Assembly (NCBI RefSeq): GCF_032925565.1
Contig: NZ_CP136708.1
Location: 2,604,001 to 2,668,000, forward strand
Direction: 5' to 3'
Source: Alteromonas sp. CI.11.F.A3
Lineage (GTDB): Bacteria; Pseudomonadota; Gammaproteobacteria; Enterobacterales; Alteromonadaceae
Length of the DNA stretch: 64,000 nucleotides
Shown here: positions 10,131-18,615 of the stretch, piece after piece
Numbering within the stretch: position 1 is the first letter of the stretch
How the letters are laid out: every line of letters begins with the position of its first letter
Notes under the pieces: model-generated
The model's database searches: none
Told to the model about the DNA's origin: nothing
The model's input: only the letters and a program-made list of their open reading frames with translations
Program-made: the position numbers and the translations under genes

Positions 10131-12104
10131 GTGAAGTACGCCCCCATTAATTATAAAACACCCCTATTGTCGTTATTAACCGTTTCGCTTATCAGTGCCT
10201 GTGGTGGCGGAGGTGGTGGTGCAGACCCAGTTACCCCTCCGGTTCAAGTTACGCCCCCTGTTACTCTTGCTGACTATGCCGATGTAGCGAGTGGTATCAG
10301 CTTGTCTTCAGTAGATAGCTTGTTGCAAATTAGCTTTTTAGCTCATAACACGTTGTTTACCACAGCGCACATTAGCGTCAACAGAGAAGGAAGTTGTTTT
10401 AATGGAGGTGTTTACGAACAAACGCTCACCGATAACGATGATAACTCTGTGATTTCGGCCGGTGACCAAGTAACGGTAACCTACAGAGAATGTTACTCTG
10501 ACAATTTAAATAGTGTTGCCAACGGCACTGTTCGTTATGACGTAAGTGCATTAAATGAACAATCGGATTACGACATTACCATTGATGCCAGTTCATTAAC
10601 GGTAGATGAAAGCATAAACCTGGTAGGTTCGCTACGTGTGAACTATCAGCGTGAAGACACTCAGTCTGTTATGACCGTAACGACATCTACTGAAATTGAT
10701 GTTGACATAAACGGTGACACAATCATTACGCTTAGTAATATGGAAATTGTGAAGCGCGAAGACTTTGCAGAAGCGCAATATAGCGTGAGTGTAGATGGTG
10801 ATATTAGGGATGAAGCCTTAAACGGGACATACTCACTGAGTCAAGTTACCCCGTTTTCTGGTTATTTTGACGAGTTCCCTAATGAAGGTGAAATAACTAT
10901 ATCAACAAGCGGTACTGAAAGTATAACAGTGACGGCCAACTTTGTTGAAGACTCAGCGTTATACGATGTTCAATACAAAGACGACTCTTTTTCGTTGTCT
11001 TGGGACAGTACAATTGATGGCGCGATAACCGGGTTAAATGGTCAGCGTAGCTCATATATATACGAGTTTCGTTCAGATAACTTTGATCTAGTATCAATTC
11101 TAAACACAAGTACGCTAACAAATTATGGTCTTAATGACAGCTACCAGTTGGTATTTTCAAGACCTGTCGAGTCATTTGTAGCGTCTTATGGTGAAATGGC
11201 TTTTCAAGCTGAAGACTGGCCCTTCGATAAGGTACTGGCTAGCGTTGAGATTAATGGCGCTCTCGTTACCATTACCCCAGAAGAAAGCCTGATGGCCGAT
11301 ACGTATTACGATGTATCGAGCTTTATAGTTACAAGCTTTAACCAACATAACTATGATATGTACGTTCCGTCTGTGCGAACCCGTGACGACATTATTCCGA
11401 TGGTAACCTGGCAAACTAATCTCTATAGATTTAATGACACACCTACATTAAGCGCAGAGGAAACAGGCAATAATACCAACGGTGAACTTACCTATCAGTG
11501 GCAAGAATTGAGTGATTCAGGTGTTGTATTTGAAACACCAAACGCCGCTAGCACAACATTTACAGTACCAGAAACTGCTGACAGCGAGCTTGCTATCGAA
11601 GTTGTAATTACCTCGGAATACGGATATAGCGTAAATGAAAAAGTGTTATTAACGTACGTTGCTCCGCTTCGTTCGATCCTAAGCTTCGATAGCCCAGTGG
11701 GTGATTTTGTTGGTGGCGGCGAACAGCGCTTGTTCACTGAAAATGAGGGGGTATTTACCTTTACCAACCATGAAGAAGCACCTCATTACTTATCGGTAGA
11801 CTATCAAACCGACGATTGGTGGACGTTAGATCTTGCCTCTCCCACTGATGAAGTATTAGGTGTTGGGGTATATGAAGGTGCAACCAGATGGCCATTTCAA
11901 TCCCCTACGGGTCCAGGCTTAGATTTCTCGGGCGCGGGCAGAGGTTGCAACGAATTAAGTGGAAGATTTGAGATACTGGAACTAAGTTATGATGAGAATG
12001 GCAATGTAGAAAGCCTAGCCGTGAACTTTGAGCAAAACTGTGAAAAAACGATGCCTACTCTAAAAGGGCTAGTTCGTCATAACAGTAGCGTGCCGTTGAA
12101 TTAA
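10131..12104 (+). CDS. Large lipoprotein of unknown function
   Basis: A 657-residue protein with a type II signal peptide: TVSLISACGGGGGG, Cys near residue 24, followed by a glycine run and a Pro/Val-rich linker that probably spans the cell surface. The rest is beta-rich and Asp/Ser/Thr-rich. Residues about 430-510 (LTYQWQELSDSG to VLLTYVAP) look like an Ig-like domain. The start is GTG at 10131 after AAAAGGA. I do not recognise the family. It is a single-gene unit closed by the terminator at 12138. Confidence 0.8.
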   Translation: MKYAPINYKTPLLSLLTVSLISACGGGGGGADPVTPPVQVTPPVTLADYADVASGISLSSVDSLLQISFLAHNTLFTTAHISVNREGSCFNGGVYEQTLTDNDDNSVISAGDQVTVTYRECYSDNLNSVANGTVRYDVSALNEQSDYDITIDASSLTVDESINLVGSLRVNYQREDTQSVMTVTTSTEIDVDINGDTIITLSNMEIVKREDFAEAQYSVSVDGDIRDEALNGTYSLSQVTPFSGYFDEFPNEGEITISTSGTESITVTANFVEDSALYDVQYKDDSFSLSWDSTIDGAITGLNGQRSSYIYEFRSDNFDLVSILNTSTLTNYGLNDSYQLVFSRPVESFVASYGEMAFQAEDWPFDKVLASVEINGALVTITPEESLMADTYYDVSSFIVTSFNQHNYDMYVPSVRTRDDIIPMVTWQTNLYRFNDTPTLSAEETGNNTNGELTYQWQELSDSGVVFETPNAASTTFTVPETADSELAIEVVITSEYGYSVNEKVLLTYVAPLRSILSFDSPVGDFVGGGEQRLFTENEGVFTFTNHEEAPHYLSVDYQTDDWWTLDLASPTDEVLGVGVYEGATRWPFQSPTGPGLDFSGAGRGCNELSGRFEILELSYDENGNVESLAVNFEQNCEKTMPTLKGLVRHNSSVPLN

Positions 12105-12137
12105 TAAACGTTAGATACGCTAAAATTAAGCTATATA

Positions 12138-12164
12138 AGCCCCTTTCATTAGGGGCTTTTTTTT
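12138..12164 (+). terminator. Rho-independent terminator
   Basis: Stem AGCCCC / GGGGCT with a 7-8 base loop followed by eight T, 33 bases after the stop codon of the large lipoprotein gene. Confidence 0.9.
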
Positions 12165-12337
12165 GCCATCAAAGATGTCTAGCTTGCAAAAAGCTGCAAT
12201 TGTGATTAGCAATCATAGTGCCGAAACAAGCCATTACTGTGACAGTTTAAATAAATGAGAACACGATAAGATAACAAGTGTTTTAGTAATACCTTTCAAA
12301 TTCATAGGCATTTCGGGGGGGCTAAGTAGTACCCCCA

Positions 12338-12865
12338 TTATTCCAATGTAATGCTACCGTAACCGCCTGCAGGTATCGTTCGATATTGAGGTCTACTAAA
12401 ACTGCTGTGAATTTTCCCTAAGCTTCTAGGAAAGCTTACGCCAATATTTTCTACCTTTGAAAACGTGTGCGTAGCGTACATTATTGCAGTCATTTTTTGG
12501 CTGTTCTGGTTTTCAATTACCTTAACACCATCAATAGCTAACTCAGTGGTATTCACACTGAGTATTGTTTGTTTTTGAAGCACCGATTTAAAAAAAGAAT
12601 CTTGCGCTTTAATGGATAGCCCCGTAGGCATAACGTTGTCGATATCACCGACTAAAAATGCGGCGCTATCACTTACTGCTGCTACCCAATGGGCTCTGTC
12701 GGTTTGCATCCGTATTTCTACTTGCCCATCACGCAATATAATTTGCGCCGTGGTTTCTTCAACCACATGAGCATTTGTTACAAAAGAGAATAGCAAACAA
12801 GTAAATGCAAACACCCCGTTTAGCAAGGTGCGTAAATACGATACAGAAAACAAGAATGTAATCAT
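12338..12865 (-). CDS. Secreted protein of unknown function
   Basis: About 175 residues with an N-terminal signal peptide (LLNGVFAFTCLLFSFVTNAH). The rest is a compact beta-rich sequence without a motif I can name. I chose the ATG at 12865, which lies 8 bases after the stop of the upstream YHYH gene and gives a compact signal peptide; a TTG at 12901 would overlap that gene by 28 bases. It is likely co-transcribed with the YHYH gene. It could be a chaperone or partner of that protein, but nothing in the sequence proves this. Confidence 0.7.
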   Translation of the reverse strand: MITFLFSVSYLRTLLNGVFAFTCLLFSFVTNAHVVEETTAQIILRDGQVEIRMQTDRAHWVAAVSDSAAFLVGDIDNVMPTGLSIKAQDSFFKSVLQKQTILSVNTTELAIDGVKVIENQNSQKMTAIMYATHTFSKVENIGVSFPRSLGKIHSSFSRPQYRTIPAGGYGSITLE

Positions 12866-12873
12866 GCGTTTTT

Positions 12874-14628
12874 TCACGGCTTTTCTACTGTAACTTTGCA
12901 AATAAGCGTATTAGTAGTTTCCAAGTCGTCGCCCCAAATTAGCTTCGCACTTTCATCCCAGCTTATAAGGTTGTAGCCGTCTTTAGGGCTTACTTCTGCA
13001 GCGCTATATTCGATAGCATTGGGCCAAGCACTTACATCGAACCCTGCCTTTTTCCAACCAGAAGGTTCTGCTGTACTCGTAAACCCACATGGCGCTACGC
13101 CAACTTTAGGGTTCGATTCGGTTTCACACTGTTTATTTAACGGCGCTTCATGAAGCACCTTGCAATGCCAAGCGCTATTACTAGCGGCAACAGCTTCATT
13201 GGTTGCAACATCGGTAAGCTGCATTATAAAGCCGCCATCTCCCATTTGTTGCTTAGGTGTACCTATATATTCCAGCCCGGTATCGTTTTGCTTAAAGTCT
13301 TTAATCACTAAGTTAATGGTTAGCGGATAATCTGCCGAGAATATAACTTCTTCTGCGTTGAATGAGCGCTCGGTGGTTATAGGTACTGAATCCTCAACAA
13401 TAAGTTGCTGGTTAAGATACGCAGCGAACCAGTTGTCTGCCCACGCTTCCAATTTAAAAGTATGGGTTTTGTTCACCATTGTGGTGTGTGTCGTTTTGTT
13501 AACTATTGCACTATTAGGATCGTTTTGACGAGGTGGCTTTCTATCATCCTTCGGAGGGAATTGTGGCGGCGGTGGCGAAGATTGCTCTTGTCCCCTGCCT
13601 GGTTCTCTATTCTGGCTTTGGTTTCGAGGTGGTTTTTGTTTTGAATCGGTATTGCGACAAAACGTACCTGTTTCTAGTATTCCACCGTTACTTACTGTTT
13701 TTTGCTCGAAATCAAAACAGTTCGGCTTTAACGCATTTGGTGTGTAATGAACAAAGTAATCTTGCCCCTGGTAGGTGTAGGTCATAGAACGTCTACCCGT
13801 ATCAGACACAATATGCTTTAAGTTTTCAACGCCATCCCTAGGAGGCGTTAAGTTATCTCGCATAGCATTAGCTGTAGTAGCGCCATCGGTATCAATACGG
13901 CTAAGTGGCGCTACTCTGGGTAAATGACTAACATCAACTTTCCCAACCAAACACTGAACAATATAAGGCGGTGCCTCTGAAGTATGATATCGGTAACCAA
14001 ATGCGTCATCAGCTTGACCGTTACAGTCATCCAGTGTGTCGTTTTTTATTTTACTACCATCTGGGTTGTTGTCTCCGTATATAGGGTACCCATCATACGC
14101 CCACCCAATAATTGGGTTGTTGTTACGATTAGCCATGGTGTTAATCATACAAGTAGGCGCCGCATGGTAGTGGTAATCATCGCCCCGCCCTGCATGGCCA
14201 CCGCAATTGTCTAACTGCCCTAATTTAACGGTATCAACGTTTTCGTTGTAGTGTGATAAATCAAGTTCGCCTTGAGATGAATAGTCGTAAATGGGAACGC
14301 CATTAACGGCAACACCTAACGCGGCATCAATGCTGGTTAACGATTCAGCTTTGGTAGGGTTAAGCTTTATAGGTGCTGAATAATCTAAAGCGGGTACAGG
14401 AATTTGCTCGTTAGTACCCGTGATGCCATTCATCATATCGTGGCTAGGATAGGTGCTGGAAGATAAGTAAGCATAGTTGTCGTCACATGTTACCTGTACC
14501 GACTCATTAAAACCTGCATCTTCTACAGACGCCGAAATGATATCGCATTGTGTGGTATCTGGCTGATGGCAAGCTGTTAGTGCGCCGCCACTTAAAAGTA
14601 CCACTAAAAACGCGTGTGTGTGTTTCAT
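12874..14628 (-). CDS. YHYH-domain lipoprotein
   Basis: A 584-residue exported protein with lipobox ALTAC (Cys near residue 20). The YHYH domain is clear: DDYHYHAAPTCMI, then IIGWAYDGYPIYG and FGYRYHTSEAPPY. A Pro/Gln/Arg-rich linker (about residues 325-375) separates it from a C-terminal beta domain of about 200 residues. That domain contains AWADNWFAAYLNQQL and ends with the W/D-rich stretch around LIWGDDLETTNT. YHYH proteins are exported and of unknown role. First gene of a two-gene unit with 12338-12865. Confidence 0.82.
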   Translation of the reverse strand: MKHTHAFLVVLLSGGALTACHQPDTTQCDIISASVEDAGFNESVQVTCDDNYAYLSSSTYPSHDMMNGITGTNEQIPVPALDYSAPIKLNPTKAESLTSIDAALGVAVNGVPIYDYSSQGELDLSHYNENVDTVKLGQLDNCGGHAGRGDDYHYHAAPTCMINTMANRNNNPIIGWAYDGYPIYGDNNPDGSKIKNDTLDDCNGQADDAFGYRYHTSEAPPYIVQCLVGKVDVSHLPRVAPLSRIDTDGATTANAMRDNLTPPRDGVENLKHIVSDTGRRSMTYTYQGQDYFVHYTPNALKPNCFDFEQKTVSNGGILETGTFCRNTDSKQKPPRNQSQNREPGRGQEQSSPPPPQFPPKDDRKPPRQNDPNSAIVNKTTHTTMVNKTHTFKLEAWADNWFAAYLNQQLIVEDSVPITTERSFNAEEVIFSADYPLTINLVIKDFKQNDTGLEYIGTPKQQMGDGGFIMQLTDVATNEAVAASNSAWHCKVLHEAPLNKQCETESNPKVGVAPCGFTSTAEPSGWKKAGFDVSAWPNAIEYSAAEVSPKDGYNLISWDESAKLIWGDDLETTNTLICKVTVEKP

Positions 14629-14728
14629 ATGGAAAGCTCCACCGTGATTTCGCTATTTCGGGCTTGATTTGACTTATTAATCATAGTGTAACAACAGATT
14701 GTGGAGAAATTATGGAGAAGGCCATAAT

Positions 14729-15715
14729 TTACTTTTGACGCCCGTTTAAATACTCAAATACATCGCGCAGCGCTTCTGATGGTGAGCGAGGCTCGTATCC
14801 CAGTTCACTACGAGCTTTCGTTATCTCATATTCTTGCTTTATGCCATAGAATAAAGCCACTTGGCTTCTAATAAGCTCTGCGGGTTTACCTGTCACCTTA
14901 GCTGCTACCTCTGCGCACAAGGCAATAAAATACATTACCCACTTTGGTAGGCGTGCTGGAGCTTTTAATTTAATTCCCGTTGACTCGGCAGCATTGTATA
15001 TCTCAGTAAGTGACGAAGAGTTGTTATTAGCCAATATGTACCGGCTACCAGAACTGCCTTTCGTAGTAGCAGCAACTACGCCTTTTGCCACATCGCGAAC
15101 ATCAACGAAATTAAAGAAAAAATGAGGGTCTATTTGAAGCTTATTGGTTCTAATGGTTTCAATAAACTGCATAGTGTCTGTGAGTCGATTAGCATGAGGT
15201 CCAATCATTGCAGAAGGTAGAACGGAAACCATCCAAAGATTGTATTTTTTTGCTAGCTGCCACGCTTTTTGCTCTGATTTTATTTTAGAGTTGTAATAGG
15301 CGTTGTTAGATAACGTGTTCCAACTATTTTCGTCTAAATAGCTTCCATCATGGCCAACAGCCGCAACCGAGCTAACATATACCACTTTTTTTACCTTGGC
15401 TTCGGCCGCCGCTTTAAGGACAATTTCAGTCCCTTTCACATTCGGCTCGACGATTTCAGTAGTAGGATCTTTAGCCCAATGTTTAAAAACCGCGGCAACA
15501 TGATATAAAATATCGACACCTTCCAGGGCTTTTCTCATTGCGTCTATATCTTGCATTTCGGTATAGACGACTTGGCAATTCAAGTGGAAAAAATTATCCG
15601 CATTTTGGACATCACGCATCCCTGCCCTTACCGTTTCGCCTTGCGCTATAAGCGCTCTAACTACATTTCCTCCTAAATGACCATTCGCCCCTGTTACCAA
15701 ACATACATTAGACAT
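14729..15715 (-). CDS. NAD-dependent epimerase/dehydratase (extended SDR)
   Basis: An extended short-chain dehydrogenase of about 328 residues. The nucleotide-binding motif VTGANGHLGGNVV (GxxGxxG) is at the N-terminus. VAAVFKHWAKD and the catalytic YxxxK in AYYNSKIKSEQ follow. It resembles the dihydroflavonol-4-reductase-like branch; the substrate is unknown. I place the start at the ATG at 15715 (MSNVCLVTG), because an upstream start at 15781 would add residues encoded by the promoter. It is controlled by the adjacent MerR-type promoter. Confidence 0.88.
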   Translation of the reverse strand: MSNVCLVTGANGHLGGNVVRALIAQGETVRAGMRDVQNADNFFHLNCQVVYTEMQDIDAMRKALEGVDILYHVAAVFKHWAKDPTTEIVEPNVKGTEIVLKAAAEAKVKKVVYVSSVAAVGHDGSYLDENSWNTLSNNAYYNSKIKSEQKAWQLAKKYNLWMVSVLPSAMIGPHANRLTDTMQFIETIRTNKLQIDPHFFFNFVDVRDVAKGVVAATTKGSSGSRYILANNNSSSLTEIYNAAESTGIKLKAPARLPKWVMYFIALCAEVAAKVTGKPAELIRSQVALFYGIKQEYEITKARSELGYEPRSPSEALRDVFEYLNGRQK

Positions 15716-15749
15716 CTTGTATTCACCTATAAAGTTATTAAGTGACAAG

Positions 15750-15781
15750 ACTATAAACTCTCCCCCTAGGGGAACAGTCAA
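15750..15781 (-). promoter_or_regulatory. MerR-type promoter with operator palindrome
   Basis: On the minus strand TTGACT (-35, 15776-15781) and TATAGT (-10, 15750-15755) are separated by 20 bp, longer than the usual 17. The spacer holds the perfect palindrome CCCCTAGGGG (15763-15772). A stretched spacer with an internal dyad is the hallmark of promoters activated by MerR-family untwisting. It lies between a merR gene and the epimerase gene it probably activates. Confidence 0.8.
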
Positions 15782-15787
15782 GGGATT

Positions 15788-16168
15788 TTAATTGTTTGGG
15801 TTGTTAAGCGGAAATTGATCGATCAGTTCTTGTTTTAATAACTCTAGCTCAACATCTAGCTGTTTGGCTTGTTCAATCTCGATTCTAATTTGCTGCTGCT
15901 TTTGCTCTACGGCCTCTATCGCCACCTCAACCGGAAAGCGATTTTCTTTGGCCTTTACCTCGATCATTGGCAGTAATTCCGAAAGTTTAAAACCCAGAGA
16001 TTGCGCTTTTTTTATCATCGAGATTATGACGACGTGATGCTTATCGTAACTGCGGTACTTTCCTAATCGAGGCACCTTTGTCAACAACCCTAGCGCTTCG
16101 TAGTGATGAATTGCTTTTTTTGATGCGCCAGTAAGTTTCGAAACCTCTCCTATATACATGTTTTTCAA
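15788..16168 (-). CDS. MerR-family transcriptional regulator
   Basis: A 126-residue regulator. The N-terminal winged helix-turn-helix reads MYIGEVSKLTGASKKAIHHY followed by EALGLL and YRSYDKHHV. A dimerisation coiled coil follows (about residues 75-115). There are no conserved cysteines of the metal sensors, so the inducer is probably not a metal. The downstream epimerase promoter has a MerR-type spacer. The alternative start three codons in (16159) is equally possible. It marks the chromosomal edge of the cassette island. Confidence 0.9.
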   Translation of the reverse strand: MKNMYIGEVSKLTGASKKAIHHYEALGLLTKVPRLGKYRSYDKHHVVIISMIKKAQSLGFKLSELLPMIEVKAKENRFPVEVAIEAVEQKQQQIRIEIEQAKQLDVELELLKQELIDQFPLNNPNN

Positions 16169-16178
16169 ATCCTGATGG

Positions 16179-16280
16179 GTGTAACGCCTACGTACTAGCT
16201 ACGTTGAAGCGAAGTACGTTGAAGCGAAATGACTAAGGCAACGTGTTAGTGCGGCAGCGAAATTTGGCAACCTGTTATGT
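16179..16280 (-). repeat. attC-like site (cassette end next to merR)
   Basis: On the minus strand the site runs from ACATAAC, overlapping the stop codon of the 16275 gene, to GTTACAC, with complementary inner arms (AGGTTGCC near one end, GGCGTTAC at the other). It contains a short tandem repeat of ACGTTGAAGCGAA. Stop codon inside the first 7-mer and array position support attC; the 7-mers are degenerate. Confidence 0.6.
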
Positions 16281-16964
16281 TACATTGACACAAGGATAAC
16301 CAATTTCTGAAATGTCTTTTTCTAGCTGTTTTAATGTTGCTTCAGAGTTTACTTCTTTAACCAATTCATCGGTTAAAGGTAAGTGATTATAAAACTTTGC
16401 AATAGTTGCAACATCTAAGTCTACCTCATAGTACTCTAGAGCAAATACCCTATATGTTTCAGGGTTACAGTCAAAGATTTCTAAAAGATACTCTGAACCA
16501 TCCGGATCTTCGACATCTGCAAATTCGAAGTCCCCCTTACCCCAAAAGTTTGCCGTGTGAAGTTTCCAAACACAAAACGAAATATTGTCCATAGAGAAAG
16601 CAGGCTCTTTAGACGCAGCAATAAATTCAGATGGCAATCCTTTCAATAAACCTGGCCATGGAACTTGCCCATCAGTACTCCAAGATGACATTGCAGATTC
16701 ATGATCAAAACCTTTAACAAAGCAGCCATCTTGATTGAACAGTGCAAAGAAATCATCACCGCAGCCATTTCTCATCGAACCCATTTGTTCATTTTCGCCC
16801 CAATTTGAGTTGAACGAATAAAAACGTTCATCCCATTCAGGGGATATTATTGCATCTAGCATTGCCAGCGATTGAAGCAGCTTTTTTAACGCTAATACTT
16901 CTGGCATTGAGTTTAAATTTTTAGTTGATATAGCATCCAATGCTGGAGACTCCATTTGCAACAT
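16275..16964 (-). CDS. Cassette-borne protein of unknown function
   Basis: About 230 residues, soluble, with no signal peptide. Notable stretches are WDERFYSFNSNWGENEQMG, RNGCGDDFFALFN and CFVKGFDHESAMS. I have the impression of a recurring family of small bacterial proteins but cannot name it. I place the start at the ATG at 16964, inside the preceding attC 7-mer (GTTATGT), because further upstream the sequence belongs to the recombination site. ATG 16955 is an alternative. The stop codon overlaps the next attC. Possibly an immunity-type or regulatory protein; function not assignable. Confidence 0.7.
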   Translation of the reverse strand: MLQMESPALDAISTKNLNSMPEVLALKKLLQSLAMLDAIISPEWDERFYSFNSNWGENEQMGSMRNGCGDDFFALFNQDGCFVKGFDHESAMSSWSTDGQVPWPGLLKGLPSEFIAASKEPAFSMDNISFCVWKLHTANFWGKGDFEFADVEDPDGSEYLLEIFDCNPETYRVFALEYYEVDLDVATIAKFYNHLPLTDELVKEVNSEATLKQLEKDISEIGYPCVNVT

Positions 16965-17044
16965 AACGCTTCTACAAGCAGGCAAAAGCCAACTGTATTT
17001 TAGCTTTCTGAATTAACTTTTTATGTATACGGAAAAATTAAAAC
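16961..17044 (-). repeat. Degenerate attC-like site
   Basis: The spacer between the GNAT gene and the next gene carries, on the minus strand, ACAGTTGGCTTTTGCCTGC followed by GAAGCGTTATGT. This closely resembles the attC at 19221-19292 (ACAGTTGCCTTTTGCTTC ... GAAGCGTTAGCT). The distal 7-mer near the GNAT stop is not clear. Confidence 0.5.
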
Positions 17045-17599
17045 TTATAAAATTTTAGTGATCTCAGGCTTGATAAATAAACCTAGGACCCTTCCGAAAA
17101 GGTTTTTGTACATATACTCTATTTCTTTTTTAGTAATACCTGAACCATATATTAACATTTCAAGATTTTCGCCTGGCTCTTTAACTGCAAAACCTGAAGG
17201 TGAAAAACCATTGTTCTCATAAAATTCTTTACGTTTAACTCTTTGTTGATAATTATTTGCCTGTTTATCTATGACCTCAATGTTTAAAACTATCCTTTTA
17301 CCTAAATGTTCATTTTTTAAGGATTCGAGTACTTGACTACCAAAGCCTTTTGAACGGCAAGATTCTAATATTGCAATTGATTGGATAAATACAATATCTT
17401 CATATTCTGTTATATAAATAAGACCAATCCACATATCTTCTGTATGCAAAGCACTAAAACCTAACTTTCCATTCCTCAACTGATACTTGAGAAACCATTT
17501 AGGCACTTTCCTCGCTTCTGGGAATGCTTCTTTATAAAGATCTATTACCTTAATGTAATTAGCGCTACTACTACTTATAGGTAAGAACGTGATGCTCAT
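17045..17599 (-). CDS. GNAT-family N-acetyltransferase
   Basis: A 184-residue acetyltransferase of the GNAT fold, acceptor unknown. Motif A is visible as FIQSIAILESCRSKGFGSQV (acetyl-CoA pyrophosphate loop RxxGxG-like, about residues 71-90), and the C-terminal motif B region contains RKEFYENNGF. GNAT enzymes are frequent integron cargo. It begins 9 bases after an attC-like 7-mer, as expected for a cassette gene. AT content is higher than in the core genes, consistent with transfer. Confidence 0.85.
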   Translation of the reverse strand: MSITFLPISSSSANYIKVIDLYKEAFPEARKVPKWFLKYQLRNGKLGFSALHTEDMWIGLIYITEYEDIVFIQSIAILESCRSKGFGSQVLESLKNEHLGKRIVLNIEVIDKQANNYQQRVKRKEFYENNGFSPSGFAVKEPGENLEMLIYGSGITKKEIEYMYKNLFGRVLGLFIKPEITKIL

Positions 17600-17608
17600 A
17601 GGGAGTAC

Positions 17609-17838
17609 TCATAACACCGCTGTAAGCGGCTGATAACTAAACAAGACAGGCATAATACAAGAACACAAAACTGTGCCTTAGTACACTTTCTTTAATCTGT
17701 ATGGCTATTCAAACTGGTAAACGAGTTAATCAGAGTCATTCAGCCGCGATGCCAAAAGCCCGAAAGTCGCAATTTAGTTTATTGGATTTGTATACAAAGA
17801 TGCCTGTCTTGTTTAGTCGAGAGCATGTAACGCCGCAT
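17609..17838 (-). repeat. attC-like site interrupted by a RAYT-derived element
   Basis: Left part (TCATAACACCGCTGTAAGCG, from 17609) matches the layout of the intact attC at 18339 (GTAACGCTCCAATAAGACG). Both continue with CTGATA. Here the 182-bp element 17636-17817 follows directly, and a right remnant with GTAACG (17827-17832) lies just before the stop of the next gene. The site seems split by the insertion and is partly degenerate. Confidence 0.5.
17636..17817 (+). mobile_element. 182-bp internally deleted RAYT-type element
   Basis: Ends are ACTAAACAAGACAGGCAT and its inverted copy ATGCCTGTCTTGTTTAGT. Inside, 17700-17787 is nearly identical to the first codons of the transposase gene at 19916 (from ATGGCTATTCAAACTGG to TTATTGGAT) and then jumps to the right end. 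It is a non-autonomous deletion derivative, probably movable in trans by the full-length copy. Confidence 0.85.
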
Positions 17839-18330
17839 TTAGAATAAATTGGCCATTTTATCAACATGACGATTAAACGGCTTTGTCAGGAAAACGTCAG
17901 TTTCGCTAACCCCGTAGCCAATATTTACAAAATACTGCCGATACCACTGACCACTATAATAAGTAAAACGACCATTTATATGAAAGCTAGCCGTTTCACC
18001 TTTAGATAGGTTAATAAGATTACGGCGAACACCTCCCCTATTTGGCGCACCATGTTCGTGGTAACTATAGCGAAAGAATACATTTAACCTATTGTCGGAC
18101 TCTGTAAACTCAAACGACCAGTATTTTTTTGGGTTTGGAATAGCCAAAGTTTCACTTTCCAGCTTAAAACCATTCTCTTCGGTTGCTTTGACCTCATGAA
18201 CAAAAATGGCTGCATCATTTTCAATATGGGGCAACTCTAGCCTTCTTGGGACAGAGTTTCTCAGTTTTGAGTTTGGCATCCCTCGTGAGGCTTTAGTCCA
18301 ATGTGTTTCTATTTTTTGTACGATAATCAT
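17839..18330 (-). CDS. Cassette-borne protein of unknown function
   Basis: A 163-residue soluble protein with no signal peptide or membrane segment. Aromatic-rich strands (YWSFEFTESDNRLNVFFRYS, HINGRFTYYSGQWYRQYF) suggest a beta fold. I recognise no family. The gene begins 8 bases from the 7-mer of the attC at 18339 and runs toward the disrupted site at 17609-17838, so it is a complete cassette open reading frame. Confidence 0.65.
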   Translation of the reverse strand: MIIVQKIETHWTKASRGMPNSKLRNSVPRRLELPHIENDAAIFVHEVKATEENGFKLESETLAIPNPKKYWSFEFTESDNRLNVFFRYSYHEHGAPNRGGVRRNLINLSKGETASFHINGRFTYYSGQWYRQYFVNIGYGVSETDVFLTKPFNRHVDKMANLF

Positions 18331-18338
18331 GACTTAAC

Positions 18339-18440
18339 GTGTAACGCTCCAATAAGACGCTGATAATGCTTGGCTAAAACTGTTTAGCGAAGCGAAACTG
18401 AGCCAAGCTTTAGCGGTCACACTTGATTGACCTGTTACCA
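18339..18440 (-). repeat. attC-like site
   Basis: On the minus strand TGGTAAC ... GTTACAC bound a 102-bp imperfect palindrome. The inner arms AGCTTGGCT and AGCCAAGC and a hairpin tip TTTCGCTTCGCT pair as in single-stranded attC folds. The site lies between two minus-strand cassette genes. Confidence 0.75.
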
Positions 18441-18480
18441 TTACGCTTTAATGTACCAACCTTTAGATTTAAGACATTAA

Positions 18481-18600
18481 ACTAAGCAGGACAGGCATAA
18501 TACGAAAACACCCAACGCATAGAGGGAATTAAATAAGGAATTAAATAAGACAGGCACAGAATGTATACCTTTGCACACAAATATGCCTGTCTTGTTTAGT
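18481..18600 (+). mobile_element. 120-bp MITE of the RAYT element family
   Basis: Bounded by ACTAAGCAGGACAGGCAT and ATGCCTGTCTTGTTTAGT, which are inverted copies with two mismatches in 18 bases. No transposase sequence remains, but the left end continues TAATACGAAAACACC as in the 182-bp copy. An internal copy of the end motif (AATAAGACAGGCA) occurs near 18545. It lies between a cassette gene stop and its attC. Confidence 0.85.
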
Positions 18601-18615
18601 TGGTTAATTGGCGAC

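Noticed and set aside
12300..12337. Terminator from the G and C runs after the 187-codon minus-strand gene
   Set aside because: Short GGGGG/CCCCC pairing is possible but no T run follows on the minus strand.
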